Assembly (NCBI GenBank): GCA_963457665.1
Contig: OY735236.1
Span: 43,285,642 to 43,349,641 of the forward strand
Origin: Thysanoteuthis rhombus
Lineage: Eukaryota > Mollusca > Cephalopoda > Oegopsida > Thysanoteuthidae
DNA: 64,000 bases
Direction: 5' to 3'
Numbering within the stretch: position 1 is the stretch's first letter; every line of letters starts with the position of its first letter. Under the pieces are notes generated by a model. The model had not been told where the DNA came from. It saw nothing but the letters and a program-made list of their open reading frames with translations, and made no database searches. A program made the translations under genes and the position numbers. This document shows, one piece after another, positions 27,521 through 39,478 of the stretch.

Positions 27521-30500
27521 CCGTTGAAAACAGCACGTCAAAGTACGCAAGAAAAAGCCATAAAATCGATAGGTAAAAATGACATTCAAAAGACCATTTT
27601 TGACGGCTCACTTATGTATGTGCTGGAAGTGCCTTCTAGACCAATAGCGGCTATTTTCCATAAATCGGGCTAAATCCAAAAAGACATCAAATTCCACCCG
27701 ATCCAATGGTACCGTTGCAATCAGTACGTCAAACTACGCCAGAAAAATTCATAAAATCGATAGGTAAAAATGACATTCATAAGATCATTTGTGACGACTA
27801 ACTCATGTATGCGGTAAAAATAGATTTTTGGTCAATATTGGCTCTTTTCATCGAATTGGGCTGAATTGAAAAATACATCAAATCCACCCAATCCAATGGT
27901 ACTGTTGCAATCAGCACGTCAAACTACGCTAGAAAAAGCCATAAAATCCATAGGTAAAAATGACATTCAAAAGACCATTTTTTATGGCTTACTGATGTGT
28001 GTGGTAAAAATGCATTTTCAATCAATATTGGCTCTTTTCATCAAATTTGGTTGAATCGAAAAATACATCAAATCCACCCTATCCAATGGTACTGTTGCAA
28101 TCAGCCCGTCAAACTACACCAGAAAAAGCCATAAAATCAATAGGTAAAAATGACATTGAAAAGACTTTTTTGACTGCTCACTTGTGTATGCAGTAAAAAT
28201 GCATTTTCAGTCAATATTTGCTCTATTCAGCAATTCGGGCTGAATCGAAAAATACATCAAATCCACCCGATCCAATGGTACTGTTGCAATCATCACGTCA
28301 AACTACGCCAGAAAAAGCCATAAAAAAGATAGGTGAAAATGACATTCAAAAGACCATTTTTGATTGCTCACTTATGTATGTGCTGGAAGTGCCTCCCCAA
28401 CCAATAGTGGCTATTTTCATCAAATTGAGCTGAATCGAAAAATACATCAAATCCACCCGATCCAATGGTACCGTTGTAATCAGCACGTCAAACTACACCA
28501 GAAAAAGCCATAAAATCGATAGGTAAAAATGTCATTCAAAAGACTATTTTTGACAGCTCACTCACGTATGCAATAAAAATGCATTTTTGGTCAATATTGG
28601 CTATTTGCATCAAATTGGGCTGAATCAAAAATACATCAAGTCCTTCCGATCCAATGGTACCGTTGCAATCAGCACGTCAAACTACGCCAGAAAAAGCCAT
28701 GAAATCGATGGGTAAAAATGACATTCAATAGACCATTTTTGACGGCTCACTTATATATGCGGTAAAAATTCATATTCGGTCAATATTGGCTATTTCCATC
28801 AAAATGGGCTGGATTAAAAAATACATCAGATCCACCCCATCCATTATTACTGTTGCAATCAGCACGTCAAACTACGCCAGAAAAAGCCATAAAATCGATA
28901 GGTGAAAATGACATTCAAAAGACCATTTTTCACGGCTCACTTATGTATGTGCTGGAAGTGCCTTCTCGACCAATAGTGGTTATTTTCATCAAATTGGGCT
29001 TAATCGAAAAATACATCAAATCCATCCGATCCAATGGTACTGTTGCAATCAGCACGTCAAACTACGCCAGAAAAAGCCATAAGATCGATAGGTACAAATG
29101 ACATTCAAAAGACCATTTGTGACGGCTCACTTATGTATGCAGTAAAAATGCATTTTTGTTCAATATTGGCTATTTCCATCAAATTGGGCTGAATCGAAAA
29201 ATACATCAAATCCAACCCATCAAATGGTACCGTTGCAATCAGCACGTCAAACTACGCCAGAAAAGGCCATAAAATCGATAGGTAAAAATGACATTCAAAA
29301 GACCATTTTTGACGGCTCACTTATGTATGTGCTGGAAGTGCCTTATCGACCAATAGTGGCTATTTTCATCAAATTGGGCTGAATTGAAAAATACATGAAA
29401 TCCACCCGATCCAATGGTACCGTTGCAATCAGCACGTCAAACTACGCCAGAAAAAGCCATAAAATCGATAGGTAAAAATGTCATTCAAAAGACCATTTTT
29501 GACAGCTCACTCATGTATGCAATAAAAATGCATTTTTGGTCAATATTGGCTATTTCCATCAAATTGGGCTGAATCGAAAAATAAATCAAATCCACCTGAT
29601 CCAATGGTACTGTTGCAATCAGCACGTCAAACTACGCCAGAGAAAGCCATAAAATCGATGGGTGAAAAATGACATTCAAAAGACCATTTGTGATGGCTCA
29701 CTTATATATGTGGTAAAAATGCATTTTTGGTAAATATTGGCTATTTGCATCAAATTGGGCTGAATCAAAAAAAACATCGATCACCCGATCCAATGGTACC
29801 GTTGCAATCAGCACGTCAAACTACGTCAGAAAAAGCCATAAAATTGATGGGTAAAAATGACATTCAATGGACCATTTTTGACGGCTCACTTATATATGCG
29901 GTAGAAATTCATATTTGGTCAATATTGGCTATTTCCATCAGAATGGGCTGGATTGAAAAATACATCAAATCCACCCGATCCAATGGTACCGTTGCAATCA
30001 GCACGTCAAACTACGCCAGAAAAAGCCATAAAATCGATGGTTAAAAATTACATTCCAAAGACCATTTTTGACGGCTCACTTATGTAAGCGGTAAAAATGC
30101 ATTTTTGTTCAAAATTGGCTATTTTCATTAAATTCGGTTGAATCGAAAAATACATCAAATCCACCCGATCCAATGGTACCGTTGCAATCAGCACGTCAAA
30201 CTACGCCAGAAAAGGCCATAAAATCGATAGGTAAAAATGACAGTCAAAAGTCCATTTGTGACGGCTCACCTATGTATGCACTGGAAGTGCCTTCTCGACC
30301 AATAGCAGCAATTTCCATCAAATTGGGCTGAATCGAAACATACATCAAATACACCCGATCCAATGGTACTGTTGCAATCAGCACATCAAACTACGCCAGA
30401 AAAAGCCATAAAATCGATAGGTGAAAATGACATTCAAAAGACCATTTTTCACGGCTCACTTATGTATGTGCTGGAAGTGCCTTCTCGACCAATAGTGGTT

Positions 30501-33249
30501 ATTTTCATCAAATTGGGCTTAATCAAAAAATACATCAAATCCATCCGATCCAATGGTACTGTTGCAATCAGCACGTCAAACTCCGCCAGAAAAAGCCATA
30601 AGATCGATAGGTACAAATGACATTCAAAAGTCCATTTGTGACGGCTCACTTATGTATGCAGTAAAAATGCATTTTTGTTCAATATTGGCTATTTCCATCA
30701 AATTGGGCTGAATCGAAAAATACATCAAATCCAACCCATCAAATGGTACCGTTGCAATCAGCACGTCAAACTACGCCAGAAAAAGCCATAAAATCGATAG
30801 GTAAAAATGACATTCAAAAGACCATTTGTGACAGCTAACTTATGTATGCGGTAAAAATGCATTTTTGGTCAATATTGGCTATTTCCATCAAATTGGGCAG
30901 AATCGAAAAATACATAAAAATCCACCTGATCCAATAGTACCGTTGCAATCAGCATGTCAAACTACGCTAGAAAAAGCCATAAAATCGATAGGTAAAAATG
31001 ACATTCAAAAGACCATTTGAGACGGCTTACTTATGTATGTGCTGGAAGTGCCTTCTCCACCAATAGTGGCTATATTTATCAAATTGGGCTGAATCGAAAA
31101 ATACATAAAATCCACCTGATCCAATGGTACCGTTTCAATCAGCACGTCAAACTACGTCAGAAAAAGCCATAAAATCGATAGGTAAAAATGAAATTCAAAA
31201 GACCATTTTTGACGGCTCACTTATGTATGTGCTGGAAGTGCCTTCTCAACCAATAGCGGCCATTTTCATCAAATTGGGTTGAATCGAAAGAAACATCAAA
31301 TCCACCTGATCCAATGGTACCGTTGCAATCAGCACGTCAAACTACGCCAGAAAAAGCCATAAAATCGATAGGTAAAAATGACATTCAAAAGACCATTTTT
31401 CATGGCTCACTTACGTATGTGCTGGAAGTGCCTTCTCGACCAATAGTGGCTATTTTCATCAAATTAGGTTTAATCGAAAAATACATCAAATCCACCCGAT
31501 CCAATGGTACCGTTGCAATCAGCACGTCAAACTACGCCAGAAAAAGCCATAAAATCGATAGGTAAAAATGACATTTAAAAGACCATTTGTGATGGCTCAC
31601 TTATGTATGTGCTGGAAGTGCCTTCTTGACCAATAGCTGCTATTTTCATCAAATTGGGCTGAATCGAAAAATACATCAAATCCACCTGATCCAATGGTAC
31701 CGTTGCCATCAGCACGTCAAACTACGCCAGAAAAAGCCATAAAATCGATAGGTAAAAATGACATTCAAAAGACAATTTTTGACGGCTCACTTATGTATGT
31801 GCTGGAAGTGCCTTCTCGACCAATAGCTGCTCTTTTTCTCAAATTGGGCTGAATTGGGAAATACATCATATCCAGCCAATCTAATGGTACAATTGCAATC
31901 AGCACGTCAAACTACGCCAGAAAAAGCCATAAAATCGATGGGTAAAAATGACATTCAAAAGACCATTTTTGACATGTCACTGATGTGTGCAGTAACAATG
32001 CATTTTCAGTCAATATTGACTATTTGCCTCAAATTTGGCTGATTCGAAAAATACATCAAATCCACCCGATCCAATGGTACCGTTGCAATCAGCACGTCAA
32101 ACTACGCCAGAAAAAGCCATAAAATCGATAGGTAAAAATGACATTCAAAAGACCATTTTTGACATGTCACTGATGTGTGTGGTAACAATGCATTTTTGGT
32201 TAATATCGGCCATTTCCATCAGATTTGGCTGAATCGGAAAAATACATCAAATCCAACTGATCCAATGGTACCGTTGCAATCAGCACGTCAAACTACGTCA
32301 GAAAAAGCCAAAAAATCGATAGGTAAAAATGACATTAAAAAGACCATTTTTGACATGTCACTGATGTGAGCGGTAAACATGCATTTTTGGTCAATATTGG
32401 CTATTTCCTTCAAATTGGGCTGAATCGAAAAATACATAGAATCCTCCCAATCCAATGGTACCGTTGCAATCAGCACGTCAAACTACGCCAGAAAAAGCCA
32501 TAAAATCGATAGGTAAAAATGACATTCAAAAGACCATTTTTGACGGCTCACTTATGTATGCGGTAAAAATGCATTTTTGGTCAATATTGGCTATTTCCAT
32601 TAAATAGGTCTGAATCGAAAAATACATCAAATCCACCCGATCCAATGGTACCGTTGCAATCAGCACGTCAAACTACGCCAGAAAAAGCCATAAAATCGAT
32701 AGGTAAAAATGACATTCAAAAGACCATTTTTTACGGCTCACTTATGTATTCGGTAAAAATGCATTTTTGGTCAATATTGGCTATTTCCTTCAAATTGGGC
32801 TGAATCGAAAAATACATAGAATCCTCCCAATCCAATGGTACCGTTGCAATCAGCACGTCAAACTACGCCAGAAAAAGCCATAAAATCGATAGGTAAAAAT
32901 GACATTCAAAAGACCATTTTTGACGGCTCACTTATGTATGCGGTAAAAATGCATTTTTGGTCAATATTGGCTATTTCCATCAAATTGGTCTGAATCGAAA
33001 AATACATCAAATCCACTCGATCCAATGGTACCGTTGCAATCAGCATGTCAAACTACGCCAGAAAAAGCCATAAAATCGATCGGTAAAAATGACATTCAAA
33101 AGGCCATTTTTTACGGCTCACTTATGTATTCGGTAAAAATGCATTTTTGGTCAATATTGGCTATTTCCATCGAATTGGGCTGAATCGAAAAATACATCAA
33201 ATCCACCCGATCCAATGGTGCTGTTGCAATCAGCGCGTCAAACTACGCA

Positions 33250-34239
33250 AATAAATAAATCAAATAAAACAAAACCATGGACACCATTGCAATCATTGCA
33301 TCAAAATACACCAAAAATGGCCATAAAATCAAAAGGGAAAAATAACCTTCGAAACTCCATTTTTGAAGGCTTATGTGCAAGAAGTGCCTTCTCTGCCAAT
33401 AGCGGCTATTTCTGTCAAAAGGGGCTAAATGAAAAACTACATCAATTACAGCCAATCCAATGGTACCGTTGCAATCAGCGCGTCAAACTACGATTAAAAA
33501 AGCCATGAAATCGATAGATAAAAATGACATTCAAAAGACCATTTTTGACAGCTTAATTATGTATGTGCTAGAAGTTACTTTTCAGCAAATAGTAGCTATT
33601 TCCATCAAATTGGGCTTCATCGAAAAATACATCAAATGCAGCCGATCCAATGGTACCGTTGCAATCAGCGCGTCAAACTACGATTAAAAAAGCCATGAAA
33701 TCGAGAGTTAAAAATTAAATTGGAAAAACCATTTTAGAGGGCTTACTTATGTATGTGCAAGAAGTGCCCTCTCAGCCAATAGCAGCTATTTCCGTCAGTA
33801 TGGGCTGAATCAAAAACTACATAAAATACGCCAATCAAATGGTACTGCTGCAATCAGCACGTCAAACTACGCAAGAAAAAGCCATAATATCGACAGGTAA
33901 AAATGACATTCAAAGAACCACTTTTGACAGCCCACATATGTATGTGCTAGAAGTGCCTTCTCAGCCGATAGTGGCTATAACCATGCAATTGGGTTAAAAT
34001 GATAAATACATGAAACCCAGCCAATCTAATGGTACCATTGGAATCAGCACGTCAAATTACACAAGAAAAAGCCACAAAATCGATAGGTAAGAATGACATT
34101 CAAAATTCCATTTTTGATGGCTTACTGATGTGTGTGCTAGAAATGCATTTTTGGTCAATTGTGGCTATTTCTATCAAATTGGGCTGAATAAAAAATACAT
34201 CAAATGCATCCGATTCAATGGTACCGTTGCAATCAGCAC
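33250..34239 (+). repeat. Edge-type (diverged) satellite B units next to the retroelement
   Basis: At about 33250-33270 the homogenised array switches abruptly to strongly diverged monomers, beginning around ATCAAATAAAACAAAACCAT. Their order and private variants match, in inverted orientation, the outer end of the right arm (about 57960 down to 57090). Examples are the block with CCATGGACACCATTGCAATC, the block with AGAAGTTACTTTTCAGCAAA, and the block where ATAACCATGCAATTGGGTT replaces the usual sequence. These units end at AATCAGCAC (34231-34239), where the retroelement begins. An array end has thus been moved or copied to an internal site. Confidence 0.85.
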
Positions 34240-34325
34240 ACCGAACTAGCAGCGTGTCTTGCCAATTAATAATTTGCTCTCATTTTCATTTTTTTTTCAC
34301 GTTTTCCTCACTTCTCATATTTTCC

Positions 34326-36234
34326 TTACTTTTCATATGCAGAAAACATCGGTTTCCGAGCAACGTCTTGCTTTTCAATGTCGTATTCCTCGACAGTTTG
34401 TAGTTCTAGTTCAGTGTCACGCAGATCTGTCATACCTGTGTTAATGATACCAAATGGCATCTCCAATTCCGATGTGCCAGAAACTCTCACTTTGATATAA
34501 GTTTTCTTGTGTCTACCCAGACCCCGAACATATACATATAGCATAATTGCTATCCCTGCCATAAACAGTGCAGTGATAAATTAATAAAGGACAATGACAT
34601 TTTCATTATCATCCCAGGGGTCTGTCACCTTCTCCATCAACTCTAGTTGTCTCGTTAAAGACTGCAGATCGATCTTTTCTACAGGCTTTAATACCTGAGG
34701 TAACTTATTTAAGGTTTCATTTTTAAATCTATGGATTAATGGGCTCCATAGGTCCGTCCAATTACCAATATCACTAGTCATCATTCGTAATAATTTGTCT
34801 TGTTCCTCAAACTTTTCTTCAGCTTGGTAATATGGAGGGAGTGCAATTGACGGTCCATAAGCCGAGCAACCCAAGGGCAGTTTAATAACTTTCAATGGCG
34901 GTGGTATATTAATACTTTCAGTCGGAACCCCCTCACACACTTTAGAAAGGGACAAAGCTTCTTGCGTAGACACCACCCAAACCTCGTCAGCAATACTGAC
35001 AGCCTTCGGCAATATCGTATCGGTGTACACCTCGATCTGACATTGGCTATCAATCAAGTGCTTATTACCCTTGAATAGCTCTAACACACACAACCTGTGA
35101 TTCGCTGACACATATATAGGGCTTGACGAGGAACAAGTGCCCAAAGAATCTTTCTTGCAGGCGTCGGCCTCCTCCTTACTTAACAACATGAATTTCGTCC
35201 TTTCCAGGTTAAATGCTATAAATTCCGTTTCTATTTTGTATTTGGCAATTACATTCAACCCCTATCCCCCCTGAGAAAATGGGACCGGCTGGTTATATAT
35301 CTGGAATATTTCAAAAGTACTGTCTCTATCTATCAATGGAACAGATACCAGTATTAATAGTTTATCTCCTTCCAATAATGTTACGCAACCCAATGAATTA
35401 TAATATTGCCAAAGTCGCTCCGTGGGATCCACAGGTAGCCTCAAGTGATGCGGTAAATCTGCCAGAACCTTCAGTAATAGTTCCCTCAAATGCCCTGGAG
35501 TGACTATACTCGGAGCCAGGTGTCCGAGTGACAGCATATCTAGCTGTGCACGTACATGTTCCAACAATCTGCTCATTGTTGGTCTGCCTAACCCTATTTG
35601 TAATCAACATTAATTGGAAAAACTGCTGTGAAAACGCATCTAACTCTTGCTGGTCACCCCTCAATTCATCTGTCACATTATCCATTACACCTCTCCATTT
35701 ATGCAAATATTTAACTAGTTGGTTTATCATATCTCTATTGTTCATCGTCTCTAAACGCGTCACATTGACAATAGACACACTTTCTCGGGCCACATGGGCC
35801 AACACTTTTTGATTATTTAATTTTTATACAGTACCAAACAATACACTCAAAGCCTTTCCCACTATAGGCAGTACTGACCTCTTCTACCTCGCTTGCAACA
35901 TTTCAACTCTTCTTAAATAGTTTTTCATATCCTTCCACTGAAATTCTATTACTCTCGTTTCCATTTCTAATGAGAATAATAAATCACAATACCCGTCATT
36001 ATTCACATAATTCACAGCCACCTTAGCTCTAGCCATACTCAATTTAGTAACTTCCCCCTCAAGAGAGTCTAGCAGAGCCTCATAGGGTCTTAAATCAACC
36101 ACAAAAGTTATAATCCATTTCGATTGAGTAATGATTGCTTCACTTGTCTTTTAAAACACCGTATTTTGTTCACGATACCACCCCGCAACAATCGTCATCC
36201 ACATAGACCAAATCACGAAGGTCCCCCTGTCCAT
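34326..36234 (-). pseudogene. env: Envelope gene of the retroelement, broken
   Basis: This is a retroviral-type Env (membrane fusion glycoprotein) remnant. An ATG at 36234 lies 5 bases after a strong splice acceptor and starts a hydrophobic segment of about 19 residues that looks like a signal peptide. Further on, a dibasic K-R pair near 35880 precedes a hydrophobic stretch ending LFGT, which resembles the cleavage site and fusion peptide of insect errantivirus/baculovirus F-type envelopes. The C-terminal part (35258-34581) has several cysteines and possible N-glycosylation sites. A membrane-spanning segment and a cytoplasmic tail follow (34562-34326). Lesions: in-frame stops at about 36151-36153, 35884-35886, 35824-35826, 35259-35261 and 34581-34583, and a frame change between about 35590 and 35560. 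The 34581 stop falls just before the membrane anchor and is shared by the two satellite-embedded copies. The family assignment is inferred from motifs only. Confidence 0.8.
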
Positions 36235-36239
36235 TATTT

Positions 36240-36262
36240 CTGCAAACAAACAGAAATTGTCT
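36240..36262 (-). promoter_or_regulatory. Splice acceptor for subgenomic env mRNA
   Basis: On the minus strand a pyrimidine-rich tract (caatttctgtttgtttgcag) ends immediately upstream of AAATAATGG, where the ATG starts the env signal peptide. In retroviruses and errantiviruses Env is made from a spliced RNA, and the position fits exactly. A donor-like GAGAG/GTAAGA overlaps the integrase stop at about 36942, but which donor was used is unknown. Confidence 0.5.
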
Positions 36263-36941
36263 TAATTTCTAGCAATAGACGGTACAACTACCCCTGTCTA
36301 CCTAACACCTCCTTTCTTCAAAAAAAATGTTCTCCCCCCCACTTTTTATGGCATGCGTAAGCTATGTAAAGGGTTACACCGTTGGCTTCACTGGCTGTTT
36401 CAATTTCGACGGATATTCGAATACGAAGGTTTATATGGCTTGTAGGTGAAAGGGCTACAAGTTTATATCATACAAAAAAAGGAGGGTCTTTATCATACAC
36501 CCCCTTGCAAATGCGATTTCTTGTCTTTATCAAAATACAACAGTGGACAAATGTAATCAAATTAGTCTTATGATCAGACCAAACGACATACCGATAGCCA
36601 GTTCCGCCTACGGCAGCCCCTCTCTCACACCACACACACTTCATACGCTTTATTCTTACTAACAGTTTCTACAGAGGCCCTCTCTTACTTGATGCAAACC
36701 AGGCGGAAATCCGCAGGCGGATGGACACTTGGCTCGATACTATACACCGAAGAGTGCCTCTTCAATGCACGCTCGAGCCAGCAACCGACCACGATACTCC
36801 CACCTTCATCCATAACAATTACTACTAGGCCGTATTTCGCACTTGTACTTTTTAGAGGGAGTGCCTCCCGTCATTTCATGAGGCATTTTAATCTCTCTTA
36901 GTGAGTTGCAGACCTTAGTCTTTCCTTAAAAGGTATTTATC
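36263..36941 (-). other. Spacer between integrase and env in the retroelement
   Basis: About 680 bp with no long frame on the element's coding strand and no satellite homology. In intact elements of this kind this part would be intronic for the env mRNA. Short open frames on the other strand look accidental. Confidence 0.5.
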
Positions 36942-38681
36942 TTACCTCTCTACTTCATCCTCCTCCTCCCAGCTACTCTCGCTAGCGATACTGTTGCTTT
37001 GTACCTCATCGTTTTCCTCTTCTTCTAAAGCTGGCTCTCCCATTTCCCTCGCTACTGTCTCGATCACTGGTGATACTATTGTATCTTCTTCTTCAATTTC
37101 TAACATTCCCCCGGAATCACTCTCTGTTTCCGATTCCGTTTCAACCTCCACAAGCGTGGCTTTCTTAGACTTTCTAGTATTCTTTCGGGGTTTCACGATA
37201 TTCCATTCATCTATATTTGCCAGCTTTAAATCATTAGCGTATGCCCTCCTAGTTTTTCTTGATAACTGATTCCAAATTATAAACGACGCAGGGCCTGTCT
37301 GTTCTACTATTCTATAGAAGGGTGCCCATTTCGAGTCTAACTTTCCTTCTCGTACATGAATTTCATGATAGACCGCATCTCCCACTGTCAACTTTACTTT
37401 CTTCCTGTCTTTATTCACCCTATCATTCCTTCTCTTCTGGGCTCTCATTATTCTGCGTCTAGCTTGCGAGAATACCTTGTGTTGTTTCTGTAGTAATATT
37501 TTATGATGTTCTTCTCCTGTATACTTCCTTCTAGGTTTTAGAATATTATCTAGCGGGAGTATCACGTCGCGTCCGTACAACAAATAATATGGAGAGAACT
37601 TAGTCATTTCATTAACTGAAAATCTCACTGCTGCCAGTTCTTGGCCCAAATATAAATCCCAATTTTCTCTGTCTCCTTCTGTAACTTTTGATAAGATATC
37701 TCCCATGAATATATGAAATCTTTCTACCTTAGCATTGCTCTGAGGGTGATACGGGGAGGTGGTGATATAAGTTATATTCAATTTTTCAAACGTTTCTCTC
37801 TTTACTTTGTTCACGTTCTCCGGACCGTTATCCGTCACCACCACTCTAGGTGTCCCATATCTAGGGAATATTTCAGTCAGCAGTAAGTTTGATATTGTTA
37901 CGGCCTTTTTGTCACTAATCGCAAACATTTCAGGCCAATTGGTCTGCCAGTCCACAAAACTGACGATATACATATTGCCATTCCTCGATTTTCCGTATGG
38001 TCCGGAGATATCCAGACTAATCTTTTCAAACGGAAAAGATGGTACATCCATCTCTTCGACAGGCGCCTTATCCTGTCGGCTCGATCTACTTTGGCATGTA
38101 GTACACTTCCCCACATAGAGCAGCTCTTCTTTATCGGCTCTCGGCCAATAATATCTTTCACTGATCAAATCATATGTTTTGTCTACTCCCATATGCCCCA
38201 GTCTGTCATGGCATGCGTCTTGCACTTTCATTGTAATTTTATTAGGAACATATAACCGAAGTCTAGTCTCCCCCTCTTTTTCAGCTATGTGATACTCCAT
38301 TCCATCCTGTAACACGTATTTGCCCGCGTATCCTTCCTTTTCTATTTCCCTTTTGATTTTCTGTAATTCTTTATCATCTTTACATTCTCTCTCTACCTCT
38401 TCCCGCTGCAGGGTTCCCAATTTGTTCTCCACTTTTTCCTCTTCTCCCTTCTCTATTTCCTCTTCTTCTCCTAGCCCTCCCTTCAGGGCGTTTGAATTAA
38501 TAACATTTATAGTATATGCTTTATCGTCCATCTCTTCCACATTTTCGATTGGGTCAGATTCTAACTGCGCGGGTATTCTTGACAGTAAGTCTACACATGT
38601 ATTCTCCTTACCAGCCAAATATTCTATTTTGCAGTTATAATTGGCTAACTTCAAGGCCCACTGATTAACTTTCTTACTTTC
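36942..38681 (-). pseudogene. pol: RNase H C-terminus plus complete integrase (pol 3' part)
   Basis: The frame is open from 38681 to a stop at 36942. The first ~30 residues match the end of a gypsy-type RNase H (KIEYLAGKENTCVDLLSRI). Using the TTG at 38654 as residue 1, the integrase follows. The zinc-binding HHCC has H149, H154, C184 and C187. The catalytic core has D215 (LDISGPY), D275 (TDNGPEN) and E311 (NAKVERFH), a D-D(35)-E spacing. A GPY/F-like C-terminal module with KWAPFYRIVEQTGPASF lies at roughly 425-480, and a long acidic Glu/Ser tail ends the frame. All key integrase residues are present. The upstream end is abnormal: a TGA at 38682-38684 and only 8 bp of overlap with the protease frame show that RT and most of RNase H were deleted. 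The integrase would insert cDNA into host DNA if expressed, but here it has no normal Gag-Pol context. Confidence 0.9.
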
Positions 38682-39375
38682 TCAGCCGAACTTCCAATTC
38701 CCCGACCGTCATGCTATTAGATTCATAATCTAGTTTCGCTCTATTCTGTTTCAACCAATCTTCTCCCAATATCAATTCATTACACAATCCAGGAGTTACG
38801 TGAAATCTATGGAGGCTATCTATTCCTCCTATTTTCACTTTTAAATCAACCATTCCGTTTATCTTCATTTTTCGGCCGTCTGTTTGGGACAAATTCATAT
38901 CTGATCTCATTAATTTGCCCCCACATTTCGTTCGTCTGTACGTGGACTCATCTATCAACGATGCCACGGTTCCTGTGTCCAAACGGGTCTCTACCAGTAT
39001 ACCCCTAACTCTCACCTTACAGGTGGTTTTCTCTTTGTTCGTATAAATGGACCTCACATAGCCCTCCTTCTTTCTTATTATGGCTAGGGATCGAACATTG
39101 TTTCCCCCTTTATCTTGTCTCCTATCTCTGTTTTTCCGGTAACTAGTGGGTCCCTCATATCTTCTTTCTCTGTACCAGGTATCTCTAGGGCCCCAGCCCG
39201 TTTCGGGTGTCGGGATTAAAAATCTTTCATCACTCACTCTTATACGACATTCGGCCCTCTTATGCCGCCATCTACAGCAGTACCAACTTTTAATTCTTTC
39301 TAGGCAATGTCTCATCAAATGCCCTTCCTCGGAACAATTCCAGCATCTCAGTTTTTTTCCATGGGGCCACCCGTC
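38674..39375 (-). pseudogene. pro: Retropepsin region with preceding zinc knuckles (pro)
   Basis: The frame opens after a TAG at 39376-39378, with an ATG at 39318, and ends at 38674. Upstream of the ATG it encodes a CCHC zinc knuckle (CWNCSEEGHLMRHC), followed by a less regular Cys/His cluster (WYCCRWRHKRAEC), then basic sequence. The aspartic protease core follows: LDTGTVASLID, with DTG at residues 114-116 counted from 39318, and a later LILGEDWL of the ILG type seen in gypsy proteases. Such enzymes act as dimers and cleave Gag and Gag-Pol. The frame differs from gag, and the TAG between them means either a lost frameshift arrangement or decay. It ends at the RT deletion. Confidence 0.85.
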
Positions 39376-39478
39376 CTAATTCACTGCAGGTGGCCCTGAC
39401 CCGTTTCCCTGGTCCTGGCGTTGTTGTGGACCGAACCGCCTAGGTGGGGGGGCCAAACTGCCCCGGCGGGGGATCATA

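Larger units (their letters stand above)
14697..33249 (+). repeat. Satellite B, left arm (190-bp monomers, plus orientation)
   Basis: Tandem 190-bp monomers, measured between AAATACATCA at 15031 and 15221. The most constant block is GGTACCGTTGCAATCAGCAC followed by GTCAAACTACGCCAGAAAAA, so most copies carry a KpnI site. Two subtypes of equal length differ over about 35 bp after CTTATGTAT: one reads GCGGTAAAAATGCATTTT, the other GTGCTGGAAGTGCCTTCT. From about 17 to 22 kb they mostly alternate, giving a 380-bp dimer. The left boundary is abrupt, straight after the 14236-14693 gene candidate, and has no decayed edge. Because 190 is not a multiple of three, the 60-105-codon frames seen in many monomers shift at each repeat and are not taken as genes. 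Confidence 0.97.

Noticed and set aside
14697..33249. Dozens of 60-105-codon open frames with a shared peptide in satellite B
   Set aside because: They follow from the repeat itself. The 190-bp period shifts frame each monomer, starts vary, and the opposite strand is equally open.
36689..36901. Plus-strand open frames opposite the integrase-env spacer
   Set aside because: Antisense, short, without domains.
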